Below are positions 18,868-27,298 of a DNA stretch of 60,296 nucleotides, in pieces. Under the pieces are notes generated by a model, which saw only the letters and a program-made list of their open reading frames with translations, ran no database searches and had not been told where the DNA came from. The translations under genes and the position numbers were made by a program. Origin of the DNA: Burkholderia puraquae (GTDB lineage Bacteria > Pseudomonadota > Gammaproteobacteria > Burkholderiales > Burkholderiaceae); NCBI RefSeq assembly GCF_002099195.1, contig NZ_NBYX01000034.1, positions 1-60,296 of the forward strand, in the 5' to 3' direction. Within the stretch, counting starts at the first letter, position 1. Each line of letters opens with the position of its first letter.

Positions 18868-19168
18868 GCCCGCTTGTGCCTCCTTTCCCGTTCATGCGGG
18901 CTCCGCTTCGGCCCGCTCCTGTCTCCTCCCGTCATTCCGTCGATTCTCTCAATATATGGGACGGATTGAGCGTGATCTCGTCTTTCCGATTTCCTGATAC
19001 GTAGAAGAACTGAGCAATTTGACGAAACACGCGACGGCGATCAAGCGCGGCCATTTTGTTTGCGTTGTCGGCATGCATCGCGGCGAGTAATATCCACCGA
19101 CGGCGTTGCGCAGGCGTGCCGGGCCGCGCGCCGAACAGTCCAATAACATTGAGAGCAAGGAGTACGAG
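18868..19168. promoter_or_regulatory. Upstream region of nucleoside operon with inverted repeat CTCAAT-N11-ATTGAG
   Basis: Between the hairpin and the nucleoside transporter there are about 300 non-coding bases. They contain the inverted repeat CTCAAT (18948-18953) and ATTGAG (18965-18970), centred about 210 bases before the GTG start at 19169. A regulator for it is not obvious; it is only a candidate operator. No gene is seen. Confidence 0.35.
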
Positions 19169-20443
19169 GTGGATATTCTGCGCAGTCTCCTGGGTATGCT
19201 GTTCCTGCTGCTGGTTGCCTATCTGCTGTCCAACAACCGGCGCGCGGTGAGCGGCCGGACCATGATCGCCGCGCTGTGTACGCAGCTTGCGATCGGCGCG
19301 CTGGTGCTGTTCGTGCCGTCGGGTCGCGCGGTGCTGGCGGCGGCCGCGAACGGCGTCAATCGCGTGCTCGACATGGGCAATCACGGCATCGCGTTCGTGT
19401 TCGGCGGGCTGGTCGACAGCCGGATGTTCCAGCTGTTCGGCGACGGCGGGTTCGTGTTCGGCCTGCGTGTGCTGCCGATGATCATCTTCGTGACCGCGCT
19501 GATCGCGGTGCTGTACTACATCGGCGTGATGAAGTGGATCGTTGCGATCCTCGGCGCGGCGCTGGCGAAAGTGCTCGGCGTGAGCCGCATCGAGGCGTGC
19601 TCGGCCGTCGCGACGATCTTTCTCGGGCAGAGCGAAATGCCCGCGCTCGTGAAGCCGTTCGTGCGGAACATGACGAGTGCCGAGATCTTCACGGTGATGG
19701 CGAGCGGCATGGCGTCGGTCGCGGGCTCGGTGCTGGTCGGCTACGCCGGCCTCGGCGTGAAGATGGAATACCTGCTCGCCGCTTCGTTCATGGCGGTGCC
19801 CGGCGGGCTGCTGTTCGGCAAGCTGCTGTTTCCGACGGTCGAGCCGAGCCGCGTCGTGGTCGACGGGCTCGACTTCGACGACAAGCGGGCCGCCAACGTG
19901 ATCGAGGCGGCGGCATCGGGTGCGTCGGTCGGGCTGCGGATCGCGATCAACGTCGGCGCGATGCTGATCGCGTTCGTGGGGCTCATCGCGCTGATGAACC
20001 TCATCGTCGGCGGCGTGGCCGCGTTCGCAGGCTTTCCGCAGATCACGCTGGTGGGTATCATCGGCCACCTGTTCGCGCCGCTCGCGTGGATCATCGGCGT
20101 GCCGTGGCACGACGCGACGCTGGCCGGCAACTTCATCGGCGAGAAGCTGATCTTCAACGAGTTCGTCGCGTATGGCGACCTGTCGCCGTACCTGAAGGGC
20201 GGCGAGCATGTTGCGGCGGCCGGCCTGCAGGTGCTCGACCCGAAGACGCTCGCGATCGTGTCGTTCGCGCTGTGCGGCTTCGCGAATTTCTCTTCGATCG
20301 CGATTCTCGCGGGCGGCTTCAGCGCGGTCGCGCCCGAGCGCCGCTCGGAAGTCGCGCGGCACGGCCTGCGCGCGCTGACGGCCGCGACGCTGTCGAACCT
20401 GATGAGCGCGGCGATTGCCGGCCTGTTCTTCTCGCTGCATTGA
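19169..20443 (+). CDS. Concentrative nucleoside transporter (NupC/CNT family)
   Basis: A 424-residue membrane protein starting with GTG at 19169, six bases after AAGGAG. It carries CNT signatures LPMIIFVTALIAVLYYIG, IFLGQSEMPALVKPF, the FIGEKLIFNEFVAY motif and CGFANFSSIAI. CNT proteins import nucleosides, usually with protons or sodium ions. It is followed 35 bases later by thymidine phosphorylase, so the unit imports and cleaves pyrimidine nucleosides. An upstream in-frame ATG exists but lacks hydrophobic or conserved content. Confidence 0.9.
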   Translation: MDILRSLLGMLFLLLVAYLLSNNRRAVSGRTMIAALCTQLAIGALVLFVPSGRAVLAAAANGVNRVLDMGNHGIAFVFGGLVDSRMFQLFGDGGFVFGLRVLPMIIFVTALIAVLYYIGVMKWIVAILGAALAKVLGVSRIEACSAVATIFLGQSEMPALVKPFVRNMTSAEIFTVMASGMASVAGSVLVGYAGLGVKMEYLLAASFMAVPGGLLFGKLLFPTVEPSRVVVDGLDFDDKRAANVIEAAASGASVGLRIAINVGAMLIAFVGLIALMNLIVGGVAAFAGFPQITLVGIIGHLFAPLAWIIGVPWHDATLAGNFIGEKLIFNEFVAYGDLSPYLKGGEHVAAAGLQVLDPKTLAIVSFALCGFANFSSIAILAGGFSAVAPERRSEVARHGLRALTAATLSNLMSAAIAGLFFSLH

Positions 20444-20478
20444 ACCGCGCAGCAGACTCCGACCGATCGAGGGAAGCA

Positions 20479-21798
20479 ATGATGTTTTTACCGCAGGAAT
20501 TCATTCGCAGGAAGCGCGACGGGCAGCCGCTCGATCGCGACGAGATCGCCGCTTTCGTGCGCGGCGTGACCGATGGCAGCGTGACCGAGGGCCAGGTGGC
20601 CGCGTTCGCGATGGCCGTGTATTTCAACGACCTGAGCACCGACGAGCGCGTCGCGCTGACGCTCGCGCAGCGCGACTCGGGCGACGTGCTCGACTGGCGC
20701 GCGCTCGATCTCGACGGACCGGTGATCGACAAGCATTCGACCGGCGGCGTCGGCGATGTCGTGTCGCTGATGCTCGGGCCGATGGTGGCCGCGTGCGGCG
20801 GCTACGTGCCGATGATCTCGGGGCGCGGGCTCGGCCATACCGGCGGCACGCTCGACAAGCTGAGCGCGATTCCCGGCTACGACGTCACGCCGGATACGGA
20901 CGCGTTTCGCCGCACGGTGCGCGACGTCGGCGTGGCGATCATCGGGCAGACCGCACGGCTGGCGCCGGCCGACATGCGCATCTATGCGATTCGCGACGTG
21001 ACGGCGACCGTCGAGTCGGTCGCGATGATCACCGCGTCGATCCTGTCGAAGAAGCTCGCGGCCGGGCTCGACGGGCTCGTGATGGACGTCAAGGTCGGCT
21101 CCGGCGCATTCATGCCGACCGCCGAGCAGTCGGCGGAACTGGCTCGCAGCATCGTCGACGTCGGCAACGGCGCCGGCATGAAGACGACCGCGATCCTCAC
21201 CGACATGAACCAGTCGCTCGCGCCGTGCGCGGGCAATGCGCTCGAAGTGGCGTGCGCGATCGACTACCTGACGGGCAAGTCGCGGCCGGTGCGCCTGCAC
21301 GACGTCACGATGGCGCTTTCCGCCGCGTTGCTCGTCACCGGCGGGCTGGCACGTGACGTCGCAGACGCGCGCGCGAAGTTGCAGCACGCGCTCGATTCGG
21401 GCGCGGCGGCGGAACGCTTCGCGAGGATGGTCACGGCGCTCGGCGGCCCCGCGGACCTGATCGATGCGCCTGCGCGTCATCTCGCTCGGGCGAATGTGAT
21501 CGTGCCGGTTCCGTCGCGCGCGAGCGGCGTGGTGCAGCGGGTCGATTGCCGCGCGCTCGGGCTGGCGGTCGTCGCGCTCGGCGGCGGCCGCACGCGCGCG
21601 GCGGATGCGATCGATTACAGTGTCGGCCTGACGGCGCTCGCGGAGATCGGGCAGCGTGTCGAAGCCGGCCAGCCGCTCGGCTACGTGCATGCTCGCGACG
21701 CCGCCGCCGCGGCGCACGCGGTGGATACGATCCAGCGCAGCTACGTGCTGGGCGAGACGGGCGACGCGCCGCCGACCCTTTATCAGCAGATTGGCTGA
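20479..21798 (+). CDS. deoA: Thymidine phosphorylase
   Basis: A 439-residue protein, the normal length for DeoA. Diagnostic motifs are DKHSTGGVGDVVSLML, the phosphate-binding ISGRGLGHTGGTLDKL, YAIRDVTATVES, and LVMDVKVGSGAFM. It converts thymidine or deoxyuridine plus phosphate to the base and deoxyribose-1-phosphate. Two consecutive ATG codons at 20479 and 20482 can serve as start. It supplies thymine/uracil to the reductive catabolic genes upstream. Confidence 0.96.
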   Translation: MMFLPQEFIRRKRDGQPLDRDEIAAFVRGVTDGSVTEGQVAAFAMAVYFNDLSTDERVALTLAQRDSGDVLDWRALDLDGPVIDKHSTGGVGDVVSLMLGPMVAACGGYVPMISGRGLGHTGGTLDKLSAIPGYDVTPDTDAFRRTVRDVGVAIIGQTARLAPADMRIYAIRDVTATVESVAMITASILSKKLAAGLDGLVMDVKVGSGAFMPTAEQSAELARSIVDVGNGAGMKTTAILTDMNQSLAPCAGNALEVACAIDYLTGKSRPVRLHDVTMALSAALLVTGGLARDVADARAKLQHALDSGAAAERFARMVTALGGPADLIDAPARHLARANVIVPVPSRASGVVQRVDCRALGLAVVALGGGRTRAADAIDYSVGLTALAEIGQRVEAGQPLGYVHARDAAAAAHAVDTIQRSYVLGETGDAPPTLYQQIG

Positions 21799-21908
21799 CC
21801 GATCGCCCGGTGCGGACACAGGCGATCGCTTCACGTCGCGGGCGTATCGTGACGGCCGGGGTGCGGCCGCACCGATGCATCCCGATACGCAATCGGAGGC
21901 ATGACGAG

Positions 21909-22298
21909 ATGGAACGACACGAACTGATCGAAGCGGCGAAGGCGGCGCGCGAACGCGCGTATGCGCCGTATTCGCGCTTCAAGGTCGGCGCCGCGCTGCA
22001 GGCGCGCGACGGGACGATTTTCCACGGCTGCAATGTCGAGAACGCATCCTACGGACTCTGCAACTGCGCGGAGCGCACGGCGATATTTTCAGCCATCGCC
22101 GCGGGTTATCGTCCGGGGGATTTCACGCGGCTCGTGGTCGTTGGCGACACGGACGGCCCGATCGCGCCGTGCGGCGCGTGCCGACAGGTGATCATCGAGA
22201 TCGGCACGCCCGACCTCGAAGTGATCCTGGCCAACCTGAAAGGGGCCATCGACGTGACGACGGCCCACGCATTGCTGCCGGGCGCGTTCCGGTTGTAA
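21909..22298 (+). CDS. cdd: Cytidine deaminase
   Basis: A 129-residue tetrameric-type cytidine deaminase with CNVENASYGLCNCAERTAI and IAPCGACRQVI, which provide the zinc cysteines and the catalytic glutamate. It deaminates cytidine or deoxycytidine to (deoxy)uridine, which the neighbouring phosphorylase can split. It completes the nucleoside salvage unit CNT transporter - deoA - cdd. The ATG at 21909 is preceded by a weak GAGGCATGACGAG region. Confidence 0.95.
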   Translation: MERHELIEAAKAARERAYAPYSRFKVGAALQARDGTIFHGCNVENASYGLCNCAERTAIFSAIAAGYRPGDFTRLVVVGDTDGPIAPCGACRQVIIEIGTPDLEVILANLKGAIDVTTAHALLPGAFRL

Positions 22299-22302
22299 CG
22301 GC

Positions 22303-22344
22303 GCGCGCGACGGCGCGCCACGTGCATTAGGCGCCGTCGCGCGC
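22303..22344. terminator. Long GC hairpin between convergent genes
   Basis: Perfect 14-base arms GCGCGCGACGGCGC (22303-22316) and GCGCCGTCGCGCGC (22331-22344) flank a 14-base loop. The right arm overlaps the last codons of the Rieske oxygenase. It lacks a T-run but, placed between the convergent cdd and Rieske genes, is probably a bidirectional terminator. Confidence 0.6.
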
Positions 22345-23442
22345 TTCGCGGATCGGGATCACCGTGCGCGCGCCGCACTGGCGCAGCAGGTCGCGCAGCT
22401 CGTTGATGACCGGGAACACCTCGTGGTTCCAGTCGGCGCCCTGGCGATCGTGCGCTTCCTGCTCGCGCTCGACGATCCATCGATCCTCGCGGAAGATGCG
22501 CTCGGTGAACCAGACGAGCAGCGGCCATGCGAGATCGAGCGCGAACGGTATGCCGGGCTTGTGGATCGACAGCAGTCCGAACGTGCGGTTGGTGCGCTGC
22601 TCGGCGTCGAGCGGCACGTAGACGATCCACAGGTCCATCACGAGCGTGCCTTCGCTCGAGCGGATCTGCAGTGTCTGGTACGGATAGCCGGTGCGCACCG
22701 TCATCACGCTCTTGTCGGCCTGATCGGCCGGCTTCTTGCTCGCGCCGAACACGAGCGCCTCGCCGACCGGCTGCTTGCCTTCCATCCGCGCAAACGTGTA
22801 GTCGACCTCGACCCAGTCGTCGCCTCGGCGCCGGCCGACCGAGCGCGCCCGCATCTGCCCCATCTGCTTGCGATGCAGGAACTGATGGTTCATGTCCATC
22901 AGGTTCTCGTGCATGAACGAGTAGTGGCACTTGACCTCGCGGCCGAAGCGGCGCGTCTTGTATGCGCGGTCGTCCGCCGATTCGAGCGCGGGGAACGGCC
23001 GTGTGTCGGCGAGCGTCGCGTCGCCCGGGAACACGAAGATCAGCCCGTGTGCTTCGCGGCACGGATACGCGCGCACGCCGTTGGGCAAGCGCTCGCGGCC
23101 GAGATACGGCACGTCGACGCAGCGGCCGCTGTCGCACGCGTAGGTCCAGCCGTGATAGCAGCAGCGCAGCGTCTCGCCGCTCACGACGCCCGCGTGCAAC
23201 GGCACCTGGCGGTGCGCGCAACGATCTTCGAGCGCGTACACGGCGCCGGATTCGGTGCGCACGAGCACGATCGGATCGCCGGCGAAACGCACACCGAGCG
23301 TCTTGCCGCGTTTCAGCTCGCGCGACCACGCGAGCGGGTACCAGTGATCGGGATGAATCGGCACGCGGCGCAGGTCGCGCACGACCGCGCCGGAAGAGGA
23401 TTCTCCAAGGGTGCCGCTGTCAGGAAAGGGCACTGCACGCAT
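22327..23442 (-). CDS. Rieske [2Fe-2S] aromatic-ring-hydroxylating oxygenase, substrate unknown
   Basis: A 371-residue protein with the Rieske cluster ligands Cys75/His77 (CAHRQVPLHAG) and Cys94/His97 (CCYHGW). The mononuclear iron site is HENLMDMNHQFLH. C-terminal hydrophobic segment LAWPLLVWFTERIF may touch the membrane. It belongs to the phenylpropionate/phthalate dioxygenase alpha-subunit superfamily. No reductase or ferredoxin gene is adjacent, so it must use an electron donor encoded elsewhere, and the neighbours do not suggest a substrate. Confidence 0.82.
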   Translation of the reverse strand: MRAVPFPDSGTLGESSSGAVVRDLRRVPIHPDHWYPLAWSRELKRGKTLGVRFAGDPIVLVRTESGAVYALEDRCAHRQVPLHAGVVSGETLRCCYHGWTYACDSGRCVDVPYLGRERLPNGVRAYPCREAHGLIFVFPGDATLADTRPFPALESADDRAYKTRRFGREVKCHYSFMHENLMDMNHQFLHRKQMGQMRARSVGRRRGDDWVEVDYTFARMEGKQPVGEALVFGASKKPADQADKSVMTVRTGYPYQTLQIRSSEGTLVMDLWIVYVPLDAEQRTNRTFGLLSIHKPGIPFALDLAWPLLVWFTERIFREDRWIVEREQEAHDRQGADWNHEVFPVINELRDLLRQCGARTVIPIREARDGA

Positions 23443-23682
23443 GCGGGGACGCCTCCGGGATGGACTGGGATTCCGTACGCCGCATGACGCGGCGGGGATC
23501 TGGAGAAGTCTACGCGAAGTTGCCCGTCGCGGCGGAAGCGATGCGGGTTTGCCCCCGCACGGCGGCCGCGGTTTCGTTGATGCAGCGCAAACCGGATCGA
23601 TGGCGGCGCGCGCTGGCGGTGCGTGGCCGCACGGGCCCCGGCCGCGCGGCGGGCGTCACCCCGTCACGCGGCTGCTTGCCGG

Positions 23683-24426
23683 TCACGAGCGCGCATCGTG
23701 CCACAGGACCGCGTCGGTGCGGTACAGCGCCGGGAAGCGCTGCTTCAGCCCGGCGATCTTCGGCATGTCGTTGTACGCGATGTACGGCGCGTCGGGATGC
23801 AGTTCGAGGTAATTCTGGTGGTAGGCCTCGGCCGGGTAGAACCCCTTGTAGTCCTCGACGCGCGTGACGACGGGCGCCGGAAACACGTGCGCGGTGCCGA
23901 GCTGCGCGATGTACGCGGTCGCGACCGCGCGTTGTTGCGCGGTGATCGGGAAGATCGCCGACCGGTATTGCGACCCTTCGTCGGGGCCCTGCCGGTTGAG
24001 CTCGGTCGGATCGTGCGCGACCGAGAAGAACACTTGCAGCAGCCGGCCGTACGTGATCTGGGTCGGATCGTAGACGATGCGAACCGATTCCGCGTGCCCG
24101 GTCAGCCCCGAGCCGACGAGCGCGTAGTGCGCGGTTTCGGACGCGCCGCCCGCGTAGCCGGCCGTGACCTGCTTCACGCCCTTCACGTGCTCGAATACGC
24201 CCTGCACGCCCCAGAAGCAGCCGCCGGCAAGCACGGCCGTCTCGTCGTGCGACGCGCCGGGCGTTTCGTCGAGCGTCGGTGCGGGCACGGTGCGCATCGG
24301 CTCGGCGGAGTTGACGATGCGCTGGTAGCCGAACACGGCCGCGGCCGCGACGGCGATGGCGCCGATGCGGCGCAGCATCGCCGTGCGCCGGTGCGACGTG
24401 GGGCCGCGGGGGGAGGTGGTGTTCAC
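23683..24426 (-). CDS. msrA: Peptide-methionine (S)-S-oxide reductase, exported form
   Basis: A 247-residue protein with an N-terminal membrane/signal segment (LRRIGAIAVAAAAVFGYQ) and the MsrA core. The catalytic cysteine lies in AGGCFWGVQGVFEHVKGV, followed by GYAGG, HAESVRIVYDP and the FSVAHDPTELNRQG region. It reduces the S-epimer of methionine sulfoxide, here apparently in the periplasm. It follows DipZ-like and MsrB genes on the same strand. A hairpin separates it from the dipZ-like gene. Confidence 0.93.
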   Translation of the reverse strand: MNTTSPRGPTSHRRTAMLRRIGAIAVAAAAVFGYQRIVNSAEPMRTVPAPTLDETPGASHDETAVLAGGCFWGVQGVFEHVKGVKQVTAGYAGGASETAHYALVGSGLTGHAESVRIVYDPTQITYGRLLQVFFSVAHDPTELNRQGPDEGSQYRSAIFPITAQQRAVATAYIAQLGTAHVFPAPVVTRVEDYKGFYPAEAYHQNYLELHPDAPYIAYNDMPKIAGLKQRFPALYRTDAVLWHDARS

Positions 24427-24465
24427 GGTGTGCTCCTTCGGAAGACGGAATGGAAAGCGGGTGGC

Positions 24466-24495
24466 CCGGAGGCGGTGCCGGTGCGCCGCCTCCGG
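24466..24495 (-). terminator. Intergenic hairpin between dipZ-like gene and msrA
   Basis: Perfect 10-base arms CCGGAGGCGG (24466-24475) and CCGCCTCCGG (24486-24495) with a 10-base loop lie in the 75-base gap between the two genes. No T-run follows, so it may be a partial terminator or an mRNA-processing or stabilising element rather than a full stop. Confidence 0.45.
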
Positions 24496-24501
24496 CCGGG
24501 A

Positions 24502-26364
24502 TCAGCCGAACGTGAACGCATACGCATTCACGCCGGGATCGAGAAACTCGATTGCGAACGTGCGGTCGGCGATCGCGCCGGACTGCCGGACCAGCTGGTA
24601 CAGACGCTGCCCGGTTACGGCGCCGTAGCCTTGCGCATCGACGTCGCTGCCGTGCGCGCTGCCGGGCGCCGCGCCGTCGAGCGTCACGCGAAAGCGCACG
24701 GGCTGGCCGTTCGCCGCCGGGCCGAGCACGAGGTGCAGGTCGCGGGCGTGGAAGCGGTAGACGATCCGTCCCGACGGCGCGGCGAGCGACGCGCGTTCGG
24801 CGCCGACCTGCCACGTGCCGGCGAGGCCCCAGTCGTTGAGATCGGGGTGCGCCGGCGCGTCGTAGCGGTGCGCCGCATCGCGCGCGACACCGCCCGGTGA
24901 CGTGAAGCTCTCCGCGCGCGCATAGCCGACATAGGTTTCGGGTGAACGGACGTCCGCTGTGTCCGCCGCTGCGAGCGCACCCTTCGCCGGTGCGCCGGTG
25001 AGCCCGATCGGCACGTTCAGCGCTTCCGGATGGCCGGCCTCGGCGAGCAGCGACTGGATCGCGCGCTCCGACTGCGCGTACTCGCCTTCGCCGAAGTGGT
25101 GATGGCGGATGCGCCCTTGCGCGTCGATGAAGTAGTGTGCGGGCCAGTATTCGTTGCCGAACGCGCGCCAGATCGAATAGCCGTTGTCGATTGCGACCGG
25201 GAAGTCGATGCCGAGGTCGTGCACGGCCTTCTTCACGTTGCCGATATCGCGCTCGAACGCGAACTCGGGTGCGTGCACACCGATCACCACGAGCCCGTAC
25301 GGCGCGTACTTGCGTGCCCATGCGGTCGTGTACGGCAACGTGCGCAGGCAGTTGATGCACGAATACGTCCAGAAATCGACCAGCACGACCTTGCCGCGCA
25401 GGCCGGCCGCCGTCAGCGGCGGCGAGTTCAGCCACTGCACTGCGCCGTCGAGCGACGGCAGCGTGCCTTCGACCGGCAGCGCGGCAAGCGTCGCGTCGGC
25501 CGCGCGCATCATCGCGCTGCCGGCCATCGCTCCGCCGCCGGCCTGCGCACCGTCTGCAACCGCGGCCATCATCGCGCCGCCGCTCGTGTTGTCGGTGGCG
25601 TTGCCGGTCGCGGCCATCTCGGCCGACGCGCTATTCGAGCGCCCGCCGAGCCGGTCGACGAGCTTCGTCTCGAGCCCGCCCGTCGTGACGGTCGACAGTT
25701 GGGCGAGCGCGCCCGTGTCGAGGCCGAGCGCGATCGCGCCGACCCCGGCCAGCAGTGCCGCGCCGATCCCGCGCTTGATCCATTCACCGGCGCCGAGCGA
25801 GCGCTTCATCGCGGCGAATACCTTGCCGCCGATCACGAGCGCAACGCCGAGCGACGTCGCCGCGCCGGCCGCATACGCGACCAGCAGCAGCGTCGTGCCG
25901 ACGCTTGCGCCGCGCAGCGCGGCACCGGTCAGCACGAGCCCGAGGATCGGGCCCGCGCACGGCGCCCACAGCAGGCCGGTCGCGACGCCGAGCAGCAGCG
26001 ACGACGCCGGGCCGGCGGGGCGGCCGTCGCGCTGCGCGAAGCCGGTGAGCCGGTTGCCGGCGGCGACGAGCGGGCGCGTCAGGTGCTCCGCGAGGCGCGG
26101 CATCAGCAGCGTCAGGCCGAATACCGCGAGCAGCACGATGGCGACCCAGCGGCCCGCCTGGTTGGCCTGCGCGACCCAGCCGCCGCCGACGGCGGCGAGC
26201 GTCGCGACGACGGCGAACGTGAGCGCCATGCCGGCGAGCAGCGGCAGGCCGGTGCGCACGAACGGCTGGTCGGCGCGCGCGAACACGAACGGCAGCACGG
26301 GCAGGATGCACGGGCTCAGGATCGTGAGTACGCCGCCGAGGTAGGCAAGGACGATGAGCAGCAT
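24502..26364 (-). CDS. DipZ-like thiol:disulfide protein (CcdA - TlpA - CBM-like fusion)
   Basis: A 620-residue fusion. The N-terminal half is a CcdA/DsbD-type membrane transporter with SPCILPVLPFVFAR and APCAGPILGLVLTG holding the paired cysteines. A linker follows, then a periplasmic TlpA/thioredoxin-like domain with the redox motif YSCINCLRTLP, and a C-terminal beta-rich domain like that of mycobacterial DipZ. Such proteins carry electrons from cytoplasmic thioredoxin across the membrane. Flanking msrB and msrA make it the likely electron source for periplasmic methionine-sulfoxide repair. ATG 26364 has GGAG upstream. Confidence 0.88.
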   Translation of the reverse strand: MLLIVLAYLGGVLTILSPCILPVLPFVFARADQPFVRTGLPLLAGMALTFAVVATLAAVGGGWVAQANQAGRWVAIVLLAVFGLTLLMPRLAEHLTRPLVAAGNRLTGFAQRDGRPAGPASSLLLGVATGLLWAPCAGPILGLVLTGAALRGASVGTTLLLVAYAAGAATSLGVALVIGGKVFAAMKRSLGAGEWIKRGIGAALLAGVGAIALGLDTGALAQLSTVTTGGLETKLVDRLGGRSNSASAEMAATGNATDNTSGGAMMAAVADGAQAGGGAMAGSAMMRAADATLAALPVEGTLPSLDGAVQWLNSPPLTAAGLRGKVVLVDFWTYSCINCLRTLPYTTAWARKYAPYGLVVIGVHAPEFAFERDIGNVKKAVHDLGIDFPVAIDNGYSIWRAFGNEYWPAHYFIDAQGRIRHHHFGEGEYAQSERAIQSLLAEAGHPEALNVPIGLTGAPAKGALAAADTADVRSPETYVGYARAESFTSPGGVARDAAHRYDAPAHPDLNDWGLAGTWQVGAERASLAAPSGRIVYRFHARDLHLVLGPAANGQPVRFRVTLDGAAPGSAHGSDVDAQGYGAVTGQRLYQLVRQSGAIADRTFAIEFLDPGVNAYAFTFG

Positions 26365-26399
26365 GGTGCGTTCTCCAGTCGGTCGGGAGTGGGGCCGGA

Positions 26400-26930
26400 T
26401 CAGGCGACGGCAGGGTGGAAGGCGAGCGCGAGGCCGTTCATGCAGTAGCGCAGGCCGGTTGGCTGCGGGCCGTCGTCGAACACGTGGCCGAGATGGCCGC
26501 CGCAGCGGCGGCAGTGCACTTCGGTGCGGATCATCCCGAACGATGCGTCGGTGTGGGTGGCGACCGCGTGGTCGAGCGGCTTCCAGAAGCTCGGCCAGCC
26601 CGTATGGCTGTCGAACTTGGTGGCCGACGAGAACAGCGCGAGGTCGCAGCCGGCGCACGCGAACGTGCCGTGCCGGTGCTCGTCGTTCAGCGGGCTCGTG
26701 TACGGCCGCTCGGTGCCGGCTTCGCGCAGGATCGTGTACTGGGCGGGGGTGAGCCGGCGATGCCATTCGGCGTCGCTGAGGGTGATTTCGAAAGGGGCGG
26801 CCGTCTGCGGGGTGGCCGGCGATGCGGCGAACGCGCGGCCGACCAGCGCGCGGCGACCGATGGACGACAGGGTCGCGAGCACGGCGAGGCCGGTGGCGCC
26901 GGCGAACAGCAGATGTCTGCGGGTGGGCAT
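26400..26930 (-). CDS. msrB: Peptide-methionine (R)-S-oxide reductase, exported
   Basis: A 176-residue MsrB with a Tat-like twin-arginine start (MPTRRHLLFAGATGLAVL). The core has zinc CxxC pairs CAGC and CRRC, KFDSHTGWPSFW, HLGHVFDDGP and the catalytic cysteine in RYCMNGLAL. It reduces the R-epimer of methionine sulfoxide. It is 35 bases upstream of the DipZ-like gene and in one transcription unit with it and probably msrA. Confidence 0.93.
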   Translation of the reverse strand: MPTRRHLLFAGATGLAVLATLSSIGRRALVGRAFAASPATPQTAAPFEITLSDAEWHRRLTPAQYTILREAGTERPYTSPLNDEHRHGTFACAGCDLALFSSATKFDSHTGWPSFWKPLDHAVATHTDASFGMIRTEVHCRRCGGHLGHVFDDGPQPTGLRYCMNGLALAFHPAVA

Positions 26931-27298
26931 GATGGGCTCCTGGCAGCAGGTCCTGAAAACATGCGCCCATCGTAGTCAGCAGCCGGTGTCGAAGTCCTCA
27001 CGGAAAGTTAAATGAATTGTGATGGTTGGAGTGTTCCGTTGGGGCGCGCAGGAGCCTGTCGAAGCCCCAACTGGCAAGGGCCTTCGAGCGAGTAAGCCGC
27101 CGATGTTTGCAGGGCAGCTGTTCGTGCCGCGATTTTTAGCGTCTTTTTAGTGTTCGTCGAGCGGCGCGGAGATTCCGGACTTTGGCTTGCCGATTGAATC
27201 GGACTGGGACACGAGCGTTGTTTGACTGCGGTCGCGCATCACCCGAGCGTCTGATGTGTGTTGATAGACGGATGAATTTGCAAGCTAGCGACGCCGCA
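26931..27298. other. Intergenic region
   Basis: This 368-base gap upstream of msrB (minus) receives the 3' end of the XRE gene (minus). It should contain the msrB promoter. A small palindrome CCGAT-TGA-ATCGG occurs at 27190-27202. No gene or clear operator is seen. Confidence 0.35.

Noticed and set aside
27141..27156. GTCTTTTTAGTGTTC near the msrB upstream region as a further XRE site
   Set aside because: The right arm does not match TAGAC; likely chance.
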